NCBI RefSeq assembly: GCF_018780585.1
Contig: NZ_JADMJL010000015.1
Coordinates: 1-64,000, forward strand
Direction of reading: 5' to 3'
Source of the DNA: Methyloversatilis discipulorum
Lineage (GTDB): Bacteria > Pseudomonadota > Gammaproteobacteria > Burkholderiales > Rhodocyclaceae
Length of the DNA stretch: 64,000 bases
The notes beneath the pieces are model-generated. The model saw only the letters and a program-made list of their open reading frames with translations, was not told the origin of the DNA and ran no database searches. Made by a program: the position numbers and the translations under genes. The first letter of the stretch is position 1. The number at the start of each line of letters is the position of its first letter. Positions 45,964 to 53,903 of the stretch are shown in pieces.

Positions 45964-46869
45964 ATGGCCGGGATGACGCAGCGAGGCGCCCGCAGGGCGC
46001 AGGTGTCGGTAGAGAGCTTGTCCGTGCAGGAGCAGGGCGGCGTGAGCCACTTCGGTGGGCCGCCGATCGGACCGCCCGTATTTGCCGCCCCCGACTGGCT
46101 GGGGGATCTGGCGCAGACGATAGAAGCGGAAATCATTCCACGGCTGATGCTGGCGCACGGCGATCTGGTCGATCTGCCGCCGGCCGGGGCGGGCGCAACG
46201 ACCATCTCGGCGCGCGAAATCCACGAATTTGCCAACCTCGTGCTGGCACAGGATGCTGGCGTCGTACGCAACTGCGTGCAGGCGATCCGCGCCCGCGGCG
46301 TCGAGCCACGGGTCATCTGTCTCGACTTGCTGGCGCCGGCGGCGCGCCGGCTCGGCGAGCTGTGGGAAGCCGATCTGTGCGATTTCACGCAGGTCACGCT
46401 CGGCCTGTGGCGGATCCAGCAGGTGCTGCACGACGTCAGCCCGAGTTTCCGCAGCGATCTGCATTCGGGCGAGACAGGCCGCCGCGTGCTGCTCGCCACC
46501 TTGCCGGGAGAGCAGCACACCTTCGGTATGTCCATGGTGGCCGACTTCTTCCGCCAGCGCCGCTGGGACGTGCGCCTCGACACACCGGGTCCGCGCGGCG
46601 AAGCGCTGCGCCTGCTGCGCGCCGAGCGCTTCGATCTGGTGGGCGTGTCGCTCGGCAGCGAAACGCGCTTCGATGAACTGGCGGAATGGATCACCACCGC
46701 TCGCCGCGTGTCGCTGCAACGCGACATCGTGGTGATGGTCGGCGGCCCGATCTTCGCCAGCCGGCCGGAATGGGTGCCGCTGGTCGGCGCCGACGCGACC
46801 GCGCGCGATGCGAGCGCCGCGGTCGATGTGGCCGAAGCATTGCTGCCTGTGCGATTTGCGCATGGGTGA
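45964..46869 (+). CDS. ppaA: PpaA/AerR-type cobalamin-binding antirepressor
   Basis: This is a 301-residue regulator with a C-terminal B12-binding domain. The motif E183-x-H185-x-x-G188 (GEQHTFGMSM) is the cobalamin lower-ligand signature, followed by FDLVGVSLGSE and VVMVGGPIF of the Rossmann-like fold. Its upstream helical domain (ICLDLLAPAARRLGELWEADLCDFTQVTLG) is typical of the MerR/B12 photoreceptor relatives. AerR/PpaA proteins bind CrtJ/PpsR and modify its action in response to light and oxygen. It lies 21 bp upstream of ppsR. Confidence 0.92.
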   Translation: MAGMTQRGARRAQVSVESLSVQEQGGVSHFGGPPIGPPVFAAPDWLGDLAQTIEAEIIPRLMLAHGDLVDLPPAGAGATTISAREIHEFANLVLAQDAGVVRNCVQAIRARGVEPRVICLDLLAPAARRLGELWEADLCDFTQVTLGLWRIQQVLHDVSPSFRSDLHSGETGRRVLLATLPGEQHTFGMSMVADFFRQRRWDVRLDTPGPRGEALRLLRAERFDLVGVSLGSETRFDELAEWITTARRVSLQRDIVVMVGGPIFASRPEWVPLVGADATARDASAAVDVAEALLPVRFAHG

Positions 46870-46890
46870 TCAGTTTCTGGAGGGTATCGA

Positions 46891-48387
46891 TTGGGTTCGG
46901 AGCAGGGGCGCGATCAGATCGCGAAAATGGACGCCGATGCGGGAAGGTTGACGGTGAAGCCTTTTGATTCGCCGATGGGTTTGCTACATGGCGTCGATGC
47001 CGAGTCGGCTGCACGACTCATTGCCGCCGCCTCCGACGTTGCGCTGTTGCTCGACGACAAGGGCGTCATCCGCGACCTTGCATTCAACGACGGCGCGCTG
47101 CTGCCCGAGGCCGGCGCGCGCTGGCTTGGGCGCCGGTGGACCGAGGTGGTGACGGTTGAAAGCCGCCCCAAGGTCGAGGCGCTGCTGCAGGACGCAGCCA
47201 GCGGCGAAAGCCGCCGTGCGCGGCACGTCAATCATCCGGTGCAGGGCGGCAGCGATCTGCCGCTGCTGTACTCGACCGTGCGCATCGGACACGACGGCAC
47301 GGTCGTCGCACTCGGCCGCGACCTGACGGCGCTGTCCATGCTGCAGCAGCGGCTGGTCGATGCGCAGCAGTCGATCGAACGCGACTATGCCCGCCTGCGC
47401 CAGCTCGAGGCGCGCTACCGCCTGCTGTTCCAGATGACGTCGGAAGCGGTGCTGGTGGTCGATACCGTCAGCCAGCGCATCGTCGAGGCGAATGCCGCCG
47501 CCAACCGGATGCTGGGCGAGGACGCGCGCAGCGTGGTCGGCCGCAATTTCCCGGAAGGGCTGGACGACGCCGGCAATCAGGCGGTGCAGGGACTGTTCGC
47601 CGCGGTGCGTGCCAACGGTCGTTCCGATGACGTCCGCGTGCGCGGGCCGGGGGGTGGCGACTGGCTGGTGGCCGCCTCGCTGGTCAGACAGGACGCCGCA
47701 TCGCTTTATCTGGTGCGGCTGTCGCAGATCGGTGCCACCGGCACCGAATCGGGCGAGCGGATGTCGGTGGTCGATGCGGTCGAAATGGTGCCGGACGCCT
47801 TCGTGCTGACCGGCGAGGACGGCGTCATCCTGACCGCCAACCAGGCCTTCGTCGATCTCGCGCAGCTGGCAAGCATCGAACAGGCGCGCACGCAGTCGCT
47901 CGAACGCTGGCTTGGCCGTCCGGGCGTTGATTTCAAGGTGCTGATGGTGAACGTGCGCCAGCACGGTTCGATCCGCCTGTTCTCGACCGTGCTGCGCGGC
48001 GAGCACGGCTCGGACGTCGACGTCGAGGTGTCGGCGGTCGCGGTGGACCGCGGTGAGCGTCCGTGCATCGGTTTCACCGTGCGCGGCGTCAGCCGCCGCA
48101 TCGAGCCGGAACCGCGGGTCAGCCGCGAGATGCCGCGTTCGGTCGAGCAGCTGACCGGCCTGGTCGGTCGCGTGTCGCTGAAGGATCTGGTGCGCGAATC
48201 GACCGATCTGATCGAGAAGCTGTGCATCGAGGCGGCACTCGACATGACGCACGACAACCGCGCGTCGGCGGCTGAAATGCTTGGCCTGAGCCGGCAGAGC
48301 CTGTACGTGAAACTGCGCCGTTATGGCATCGGCGATCTCAACGCCGATCAGGGCGACGACGGCGGGCAGGAGCCGGGCGAGGAGTGA
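46891..48387 (+). CDS. ppsR: PpsR/CrtJ photosynthesis repressor
   Basis: This is a transcriptional repressor of photosynthesis genes, 498 residues. An N-terminal PAS domain, a Q-rich linker helix (MLQQRLVDAQQSIERDYARLRQLE, about 150-175) and two further PAS domains precede a Fis-type helix-turn-helix (NRASAAEMLGLSRQSLYVKLRRYG, about 456-480). Two cysteines are present, Cys392 and Cys445. Cys445 is just before the DNA-binding helices, where redox control of CrtJ/PpsR is known. The TTG at 46891 follows GGAGGG with ideal spacing; the ATG at 46927 is an alternative. Confidence 0.94.
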   Translation: MGSEQGRDQIAKMDADAGRLTVKPFDSPMGLLHGVDAESAARLIAAASDVALLLDDKGVIRDLAFNDGALLPEAGARWLGRRWTEVVTVESRPKVEALLQDAASGESRRARHVNHPVQGGSDLPLLYSTVRIGHDGTVVALGRDLTALSMLQQRLVDAQQSIERDYARLRQLEARYRLLFQMTSEAVLVVDTVSQRIVEANAAANRMLGEDARSVVGRNFPEGLDDAGNQAVQGLFAAVRANGRSDDVRVRGPGGGDWLVAASLVRQDAASLYLVRLSQIGATGTESGERMSVVDAVEMVPDAFVLTGEDGVILTANQAFVDLAQLASIEQARTQSLERWLGRPGVDFKVLMVNVRQHGSIRLFSTVLRGEHGSDVDVEVSAVAVDRGERPCIGFTVRGVSRRIEPEPRVSREMPRSVEQLTGLVGRVSLKDLVRESTDLIEKLCIEAALDMTHDNRASAAEMLGLSRQSLYVKLRRYGIGDLNADQGDDGGQEPGEE

Positions 48388-48476
48388 TCCGGAGCGGGTC
48401 GGTCGGCCGGGTGGCACCCCGCCGACCGCGTCCGCACGGCGCTGTCGTGAAGCACGGTCGGCGACCTTGCGCCGGG

Positions 48477-48542
48477 TGTCAATCAAAATGGACTGAATGA
48501 GTGTAAGTTTGTCTTGACGCTCTTGCGTGTCAAGCCTACTGT
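48477..48542 (+). promoter_or_regulatory. bchG promoter with two PpsR-like boxes
   Basis: TTGACG (48514-48519), 17 bp, TACTGT (48537-48542) forms a sigma70-type promoter only 6 bases before the bchG ATG. TGT-N12-ACG (48502-48519) covers the -35, and a weaker TGT-N12-ACT lies at 48477-48494, again 7-8 bp away. CTTGAC and GTCAAG also form an inverted repeat around the spacer. The expected transcription start falls on the ATG itself. Confidence 0.75.
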
Positions 48543-48548
48543 TAGCTC

Positions 48549-49430
48549 ATGACACGTCCAGCCCTCTCTGCCGTTGCCGAACTGCTCAAGCCCATCACCT
48601 GGTTTCCGCCGATGTGGGCTTTCGGTTGTGGCGTCGTCGCCTCCGGCCTGCCGGCCGGGGAGCGCTGGCAGGTCGTGCTGCTCGGCGTGCTGTTGGCAGG
48701 GCCGCTGGTCTGCGCGACCAGCCAGGCGGTGAATGACTGGTTCGACCGTCATGTCGATGCGATCAACGAACCGCAGCGTCCGATCCCATCCGGTCGCATG
48801 CCGGGTCACTGGGGTCTCTACATCGCAGTCGCCTGGACGCTGCTGTCGCTGCTGGTGGCGACCGCGCTCGGTCCCTGGGGCTTTGCCGCCGCCGCTGTCG
48901 GCCTGCTGCTGGCTTGGGCCTACAGCGCGCCGCCGCTGCGGCTGAAGGCCAACGGCTGGTGGGGCAACACCGCCTGCGCGCTCTGTTACGAAGGTCTGGC
49001 CTGGGTGACCGGTGCGGCGGTGATGGCCGGCGGTGCGATGCCCGACCTGCGCAGCCTGCTGCTGGCCGGCCTGTACAGCGCCGGCGCGCACGGCATCATG
49101 ACGCTGAACGACTTCAAGTCGGTCGATGGCGACCGTCGCATGGGCATCGCCTCGCTGCCGGTGCAACTGGGGGTTGCGCGCGCCGGTCGGGTCGCCTGCT
49201 GGGTGATGGCGGTGCCGCAAGTCGTCGTCGTCGCGCTGCTCGCGCACTGGGGCGCGCCGGCACACGCTGCGCTGGTGGGCATGCTGCTCGGTGCCCAGCT
49301 GATGCTGATGTCCCGCCTGCTGGACGACCCGCGCGCGCGCGCGCCTTGGTACAACGGCACCGGCATCACGCTCTACGTGCTCGGCATGCTGGTGAGCGCC
49401 TTCGCACTGCGCGCGCTCGGAGGCGACTGA
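48549..49430 (+). CDS. bchG: Bacteriochlorophyll synthase
   Basis: This UbiA-family membrane prenyltransferase esterifies bacteriochlorophyllide a with geranylgeranyl (or phytyl) diphosphate. It is 293 residues with about eight helices. The two Asp motifs are NDWFDRHVDAINEPQRPIPS and DFKSVDGDRRMGIASLP. No ribosome binding site precedes the ATG, which coincides with the predicted transcription start. It is followed 1 bp later by the PucC-family gene. Confidence 0.95.
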   Translation: MTRPALSAVAELLKPITWFPPMWAFGCGVVASGLPAGERWQVVLLGVLLAGPLVCATSQAVNDWFDRHVDAINEPQRPIPSGRMPGHWGLYIAVAWTLLSLLVATALGPWGFAAAAVGLLLAWAYSAPPLRLKANGWWGNTACALCYEGLAWVTGAAVMAGGAMPDLRSLLLAGLYSAGAHGIMTLNDFKSVDGDRRMGIASLPVQLGVARAGRVACWVMAVPQVVVVALLAHWGAPAHAALVGMLLGAQLMLMSRLLDDPRARAPWYNGTGITLYVLGMLVSAFALRALGGD

Positions 49431-49431
49431 C

Positions 49432-50796
49432 ATGAACAACGCCCTCGGCTGGATCGGTATCTTCCGCCTCGGTCTGGTGCAGACCGCGCTCGGCGCCATC
49501 GTCGTGCTGACCACGTCGACGCTGAACCGCGTCATGGTGGTCGAACTGGCCTTGCCGGCCATGCTGCCGGGCGTTCTGGTGGCGCTGCATTACGCGGTGC
49601 AGATGCTGCGGCCACGCCTCGGGCACGGATCGGATCTGGGCGGGCGGCGCACGCCGTGGATCATCGGCGGCATGGCGGTACTGGCCGCCGGCGGCACGCT
49701 GGCCGCAGTCGCCACCGTGCTGATGGCCGATCACTTCGTCGCCGGTGTCGCCTTGGCGGTGCTTGCCTTCGCACTGATAGGCGTCGGTGTCGGCGCCGCC
49801 GGCACCTCGCTGCTGGTGCTGCTCGCCAAGCGCGTGGACGACGGCCGCCGTGCGGCCGCCGCCACCATCGTCTGGATGATGATGATCCTCGGCTTCGCCG
49901 TCACGGCCGGCATCACCGGCAAGCTGCTCGATCCTTTCTCCGGCGAGCGGTTGTTGCAGGTCGTTGCGGGCACCTCGGTCTGCGCCTTCATGCTGGCGCT
50001 CGTCGCCGTGCGCGGCGTCGAGGGCGCCGGCCCCGCTGCGAACACGGTGTCGACGGGGCTGCCGCACTCTCCTCTTCAGCGCACCCCATTCCGCGCTGCG
50101 CTTGCCCAGGTCTGGGGCGAGTCGCATGCGCGGCTTTTTACACTGTTCGTGTTCGTGTCCATGCTCGCCTACAGCGCGCAGGACCTGATACTCGAACCCT
50201 TTGCCGGCACCGTGTTCGGCTATTCGCCCGGGCAGTCGACCCAGCTGTCGGGCCTGCAGCACGGCGGCGTGTTCGCCGGCATGCTGCTGGTGGCGCTGAC
50301 CGGTACCGTGTTCGGCGGCCGGCAGATCGGCTCGCTGCGGCTGTGGATCATCGGCGGCTGCATCGCCTCGGCCTGCGCGCTGTCGGGCCTGACCGCCGCT
50401 GGCTTCAGCGGCCAGGGCTGGCCCTTGCGCGAAACCGTGTTCCTGCTCGGCGTTTCCAATGGCGCGTTCGCGGTGGCCGCAATCGCGTCGATGATGCGCC
50501 TGGCCGGCCAGGGCGGCGCTGGCCGCGAGGGCGTGCGCATGGGTCTGTGGGGCGCGGCGCAGGCGATCGCTTTCGCGCTGGGCGGATTCGCCGGCACCGT
50601 CGCGGTCGATCTGACACGTGCCCTGATCGCCGAACCGGGCGTCGCCTATGCGCTGGTGTTCGCTGGCGAGGCGCTGCTGTTCATCGTATCGGCCTCCATG
50701 GCGATGCGGATTTCCGGCCTGCAGCCGGCGACCGTGGCGGCGCGTGCGCCGGCCGCGCCGTTACCGCTGATGCCGCGCGCGGAAGGAGAGGCCTGA
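49432..50796 (+). CDS. PucC-family bacteriochlorophyll protein (Bch2/ORF428-like)
   Basis: This is a second PucC-family membrane protein, 454 residues and about twelve helices, set between bchG and bchP exactly where R. capsulatus has ORF428. Motifs shared with LhaA are TLNRVMVVELALPAMLPG, SAQDLILEPFAGTVFGYSPG and GVRMGLWGAAQAIAF. A role in handling or delivering bacteriochlorophyll is inferred from the family. Confidence 0.92.
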   Translation: MNNALGWIGIFRLGLVQTALGAIVVLTTSTLNRVMVVELALPAMLPGVLVALHYAVQMLRPRLGHGSDLGGRRTPWIIGGMAVLAAGGTLAAVATVLMADHFVAGVALAVLAFALIGVGVGAAGTSLLVLLAKRVDDGRRAAAATIVWMMMILGFAVTAGITGKLLDPFSGERLLQVVAGTSVCAFMLALVAVRGVEGAGPAANTVSTGLPHSPLQRTPFRAALAQVWGESHARLFTLFVFVSMLAYSAQDLILEPFAGTVFGYSPGQSTQLSGLQHGGVFAGMLLVALTGTVFGGRQIGSLRLWIIGGCIASACALSGLTAAGFSGQGWPLRETVFLLGVSNGAFAVAAIASMMRLAGQGGAGREGVRMGLWGAAQAIAFALGGFAGTVAVDLTRALIAEPGVAYALVFAGEALLFIVSASMAMRISGLQPATVAARAPAAPLPLMPRAEGEA

Positions 50797-50798
50797 TC

Positions 50799-51968
50799 AT
50801 GGAAAGCTACGATGTGGTGGTGGTCGGCGGCGGGCCTGCCGGGGCCACCGCGGCGACCGATCTGGCGCGACGCGGCTACGCGGTGCTGCTGCTCGATCGC
50901 GGCGGGCGAATCAAGCCCTGCGGCGGCGCGATACCGCCGAAGGCGATCGAGGAGTTCCGCATTCCGGATGAACTGCTGGTCGCCCGTGCCCGCTCGGCAC
51001 GCATGGTGGCGCCCAGCGGGCGCGCGGTCGACATGCCGATCGACGGCGGTTTCGTCGGCATGGTCGATCGCGAGCAGTTCGACGAATACCTGCGCGAACG
51101 GGCCGGACTCGCCGGCGCGCATCGGCGCAGCGGGAGCTTTCAGCGGGTGAGCCGCGACGGTGCCGGCTCGGCCGTCGTGCATTACCGCGTCGGCGAGCAG
51201 GGCGAGCGCTGCGTGCGCGCCCGCGCCATCATCGGCGCCGACGGTGCGCTGTCGGCGGTCGGCCGGCAGTGTGTGCCGGGCGCCGACCAGGTGCCCTGCG
51301 TGTTCGCCTACCACGAGATCGTGCGCGCGCCGCAGACCGGTTTCGACGGCAGCCGCTGCGATGTCTATTACCAGGGCCGGCTGTCGCCCGATTTCTACGG
51401 CTGGGTGTTCCCGCACGGCGACACGGTCAGCGTCGGCGTCGGCTCGGCGCGCAAGGGCTTCTCGATACGCGGCGGCGTCAGCGCCTTGCGCGACAGTGCC
51501 GGCCTCGGCACAGCCGGCACCGTTCGCAGGGAAGGCGCGCCGATTCCGATGCGCCCGCTGCGGCGCTGGGACAATGGCCGCGACGTGGTGCTGGCCGGCG
51601 ACGCGGCTGGCGTCGTCGCGCCGGCGTCCGGCGAAGGCATCTACTACGCGCTCAGTGGCGGCCGGCTGGCGGCCGAGGCGGTCGACGCCTATCTGGTCAC
51701 CGGCGATGCGCGCGCGCTGAGGCTGGCGCGCAAGCGTTTCATGAAGGCGCACGGCCGGGTGTTCATGGTGCTCGGCATCATGCAGCGCTTCTGGTACGCG
51801 AGCGACAAGCGGCGCGAACGCTTCGTCAGCATCTGCCGCGATCCCGACGTGCAGCAGCTCACCTGGCAGGCCTACATGCACAAGCGGCTGGTCCGTGCGC
51901 GGCCGCTGGCGCACATGCGCATCTTCTTCAAGGACCTTGCGCACCTCTGCGGCATCGTGTCGCCATGA
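50799..51968 (+). CDS. bchP: Geranylgeranyl reductase
   Basis: This FAD- and NADPH-dependent enzyme reduces the geranylgeranyl tail of bacteriochlorophyll to phytyl. It is 389 residues. N-terminal dinucleotide motif GGGPAGATAATDLARRG, then CGGAIPPKAIEEF, and the FAD ribityl-binding motif VLAGDAAGVVAPASGEGIYYA are visible. Its end overlaps the tspO start by 4 bp. Confidence 0.96.
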   Translation: MESYDVVVVGGGPAGATAATDLARRGYAVLLLDRGGRIKPCGGAIPPKAIEEFRIPDELLVARARSARMVAPSGRAVDMPIDGGFVGMVDREQFDEYLRERAGLAGAHRRSGSFQRVSRDGAGSAVVHYRVGEQGERCVRARAIIGADGALSAVGRQCVPGADQVPCVFAYHEIVRAPQTGFDGSRCDVYYQGRLSPDFYGWVFPHGDTVSVGVGSARKGFSIRGGVSALRDSAGLGTAGTVRREGAPIPMRPLRRWDNGRDVVLAGDAAGVVAPASGEGIYYALSGGRLAAEAVDAYLVTGDARALRLARKRFMKAHGRVFMVLGIMQRFWYASDKRRERFVSICRDPDVQQLTWQAYMHKRLVRARPLAHMRIFFKDLAHLCGIVSP

Positions 51969-52456
51969 ATGCCCGGACGGCCACGCGCTGGAAGCCGGTG
52001 GCCGTCGCTGCACTTGCCGCGCTTGCGGTGGCCGGCCTGGGCGGTGCCATGACCGATCTGAGCGACTGGTACCGTGCGCTCGCCAAACCCGCCTGGCAGC
52101 CGCCGGACTGGGCTTTCGGGCCGGCCTGGACCCTCATCTTCGGTCTTGCCGCCGCCGCCGGCGTGCTCGGCTGGCGCCATGCGCCGGACGCGCGAGGGCG
52201 TCGGCAGATGCTGGCGATGTTCGCCGCAAACGGCGGCCTGAACGTGCTGTGGAGTGCGCTGTTCTTCCATCTGCGCCGTCCCGACTGGGCGCTGGCCGAA
52301 GTCGTGCTGCTTTGGCTGTCGGTGGTGTTCCTGATGGTCCGCCTGCGACCATGGTCCGCACGTGCGGCCGCGCTGTTGCTGCCGTATGCGGTGTGGGTCG
52401 CGTTTGCGGCAGCGCTGAATCTGTCCATCGTCCGCCTGAACGCCCCCTTTGGCTGA
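51965..52456 (+). CDS. tspO: TspO/MBR-family tryptophan-rich sensory protein
   Basis: This is a 163-residue membrane protein with five predicted helices and many tryptophans (LAKPAWQPPDWAFGPAWT, GLNVLWSALFFHLRRPDWA). TspO proteins bind porphyrins; in Rhodobacter sphaeroides TspO down-regulates photosynthesis genes in response to oxygen. It overlaps bchP (ATGA), so it is probably co-translated with the bchG-bch2-bchP set. Confidence 0.94.
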   Translation: MNARTATRWKPVAVAALAALAVAGLGGAMTDLSDWYRALAKPAWQPPDWAFGPAWTLIFGLAAAAGVLGWRHAPDARGRRQMLAMFAANGGLNVLWSALFFHLRRPDWALAEVVLLWLSVVFLMVRLRPWSARAAALLLPYAVWVAFAAALNLSIVRLNAPFG

Positions 52457-52489
52457 CGCGCCGCACTTTTTGACGCCGGTCACGTGTGC

Positions 52490-52506
52490 CGGCAAGCGAC
52501 TTGCCG
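52490..52506. other. Hairpin after tspO
   Basis: CGGCAAG, CGA, CTTGCCG is a perfect 7-bp stem 33 bp after the tspO stop, without a T tract. The 257-bp gap up to the next gene has no other feature I can support apart from weak promoter-like strings near 52501-52525. Confidence 0.4.
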
Positions 52507-52713
52507 TAGCATGCAGGCGTTAAACTCAAGCAATTGAAGGCGTTGTCGCGATCGCGCCGTCGGCAGTCCGGTGATCAGCGGGTGTGCGCCCGTTGAATTG
52601 CGCTCACCGGGCTTCCCGAACCACGCGGCAGCGCATGTCCCGGTCCAGGCCGGGCCCGAAATTTGCAGCAGGGCGGCCTCGTACCTCTCCGTCCTGCTTA
52701 CCAGGCCCATGCC

Positions 52714-53901
52714 GTGAACAAGCTACCGAACGATCCAGGAGACCTGAGCGCCTTCTCCGATGTGGCCCCGGAGTTGGCCGACATGCTCGTGTCGGTCGCC
52801 AGCGACATCGCGCTGGTGATCGATGAAAAGGGCGTCATCCGCAGCGTCGCGCTGGGCGGCACCGAGCCGGTCAGCGCCGCAGCCGGCGAATGGCTGGGCC
52901 GCCAGTGGATAGACACGGTGACGCCGGACACCCGCCGCAAGGTCGAGGACCTGCTGAACGAGGCGGCCGAGTCGGGCGTTTCGCGCACCCGCCACATCAA
53001 TCACCCGTCGCTCGCCGGCAGCGATCTGCCGGTGGCCTACACCGCGGTGCGCCTCGGCCATGGCGGCCCGCTGCTGGTGGTCGGACGCGACCTGCGCGCC
53101 GTCTCGGCGATGCAGCAGCGGCTGGTCGACGCCCAGCAATCGATGGAACGCGACTACTGGCGCATGCGGCAGGCGGAAACCCGCTACCGCCTGCTGTTCC
53201 AGATCGCCACCGATGCGGTACTGGTGGTGGACGCCGACACGCTGCGCATCGTCGACGCGAACCGTGCCGCCGGCCGTCTGTTCGGCGGTACGGTGCAGGA
53301 CATGCCCGGCCGCCAGGCCGGCTACGCGCTGGCGCCGTCCTCGCTGCCCGTACTGGAAGAGCTGCTGGGCACGGTGCGGGTGTCCGAGCGCCCGGGCGAC
53401 GCGATGCTCGACCTGGCGTCGGGCGGGCGCATCCACGCGTGGGTATCCTTGTTCCGCGACGAAGGCAGCACGCTGCTGTTGATGCGCGCCTGGCCCGAAG
53501 GCGGGCAGATGCCGCCAGCGGTCGACGATGCGATGCTGCCGGAACTGGTGCGTCTGACACCCGATGCGGTCGCCTTCACCGACGAACAGGGGGTGTTGCT
53601 GAGCGCCAATCCGGCTTTCGTCGAGCTGGTGCAGGGCGTCGACATGGCGTCGCTGCGTGGCCGCTCGATGGCGGAATGGCTGTCCGGCGAGAGCGACGGA
53701 CTGGGTGCCCTGATCGCAGCGGTACGGCAGAGCGGCACGCTGCGTCTGGCGACGCGTCTGCGCAACGAGCGCGGGCACGACGTCGATGTTGAACTGTCGG
53801 CTGTGCTGATCCATAACGGAGACTCGAACACCATCGGTCTCATCATCCGCGCAGTGCAGCCGCGCGGTCCCGGCGTGGGGGTCAGGGGTCGCATGCACTG
53901 A
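52714..53901 (+). CDS. PpsR-like PAS protein lacking the helix-turn-helix
   Basis: This is a 395-residue paralogue of the PpsR at 46891. It matches that protein from the N-terminal PAS (SDIALVIDEKGVIRSVALGG) through the Q-linker helix (MQQRLVDAQQSMERDYWRMRQAETRYRLLFQ split across the linker and PAS1) and the last PAS (DVDVELSAVLIHNGDSNTIG). It then stops with RGRMH instead of continuing to a Fis-type domain. It has no cysteine. bphP begins 2 bp after its stop, so no DNA-binding part is hidden downstream. The GTG at 52714 fits the PpsR alignment. The role is unknown; a dominant-negative or bridging partner for PpsR and the phytochrome is my inference. Confidence 0.85.
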   Translation: MNKLPNDPGDLSAFSDVAPELADMLVSVASDIALVIDEKGVIRSVALGGTEPVSAAAGEWLGRQWIDTVTPDTRRKVEDLLNEAAESGVSRTRHINHPSLAGSDLPVAYTAVRLGHGGPLLVVGRDLRAVSAMQQRLVDAQQSMERDYWRMRQAETRYRLLFQIATDAVLVVDADTLRIVDANRAAGRLFGGTVQDMPGRQAGYALAPSSLPVLEELLGTVRVSERPGDAMLDLASGGRIHAWVSLFRDEGSTLLLMRAWPEGGQMPPAVDDAMLPELVRLTPDAVAFTDEQGVLLSANPAFVELVQGVDMASLRGRSMAEWLSGESDGLGALIAAVRQSGTLRLATRLRNERGHDVDVELSAVLIHNGDSNTIGLIIRAVQPRGPGVGVRGRMH

Positions 53902-53903
53902 GC

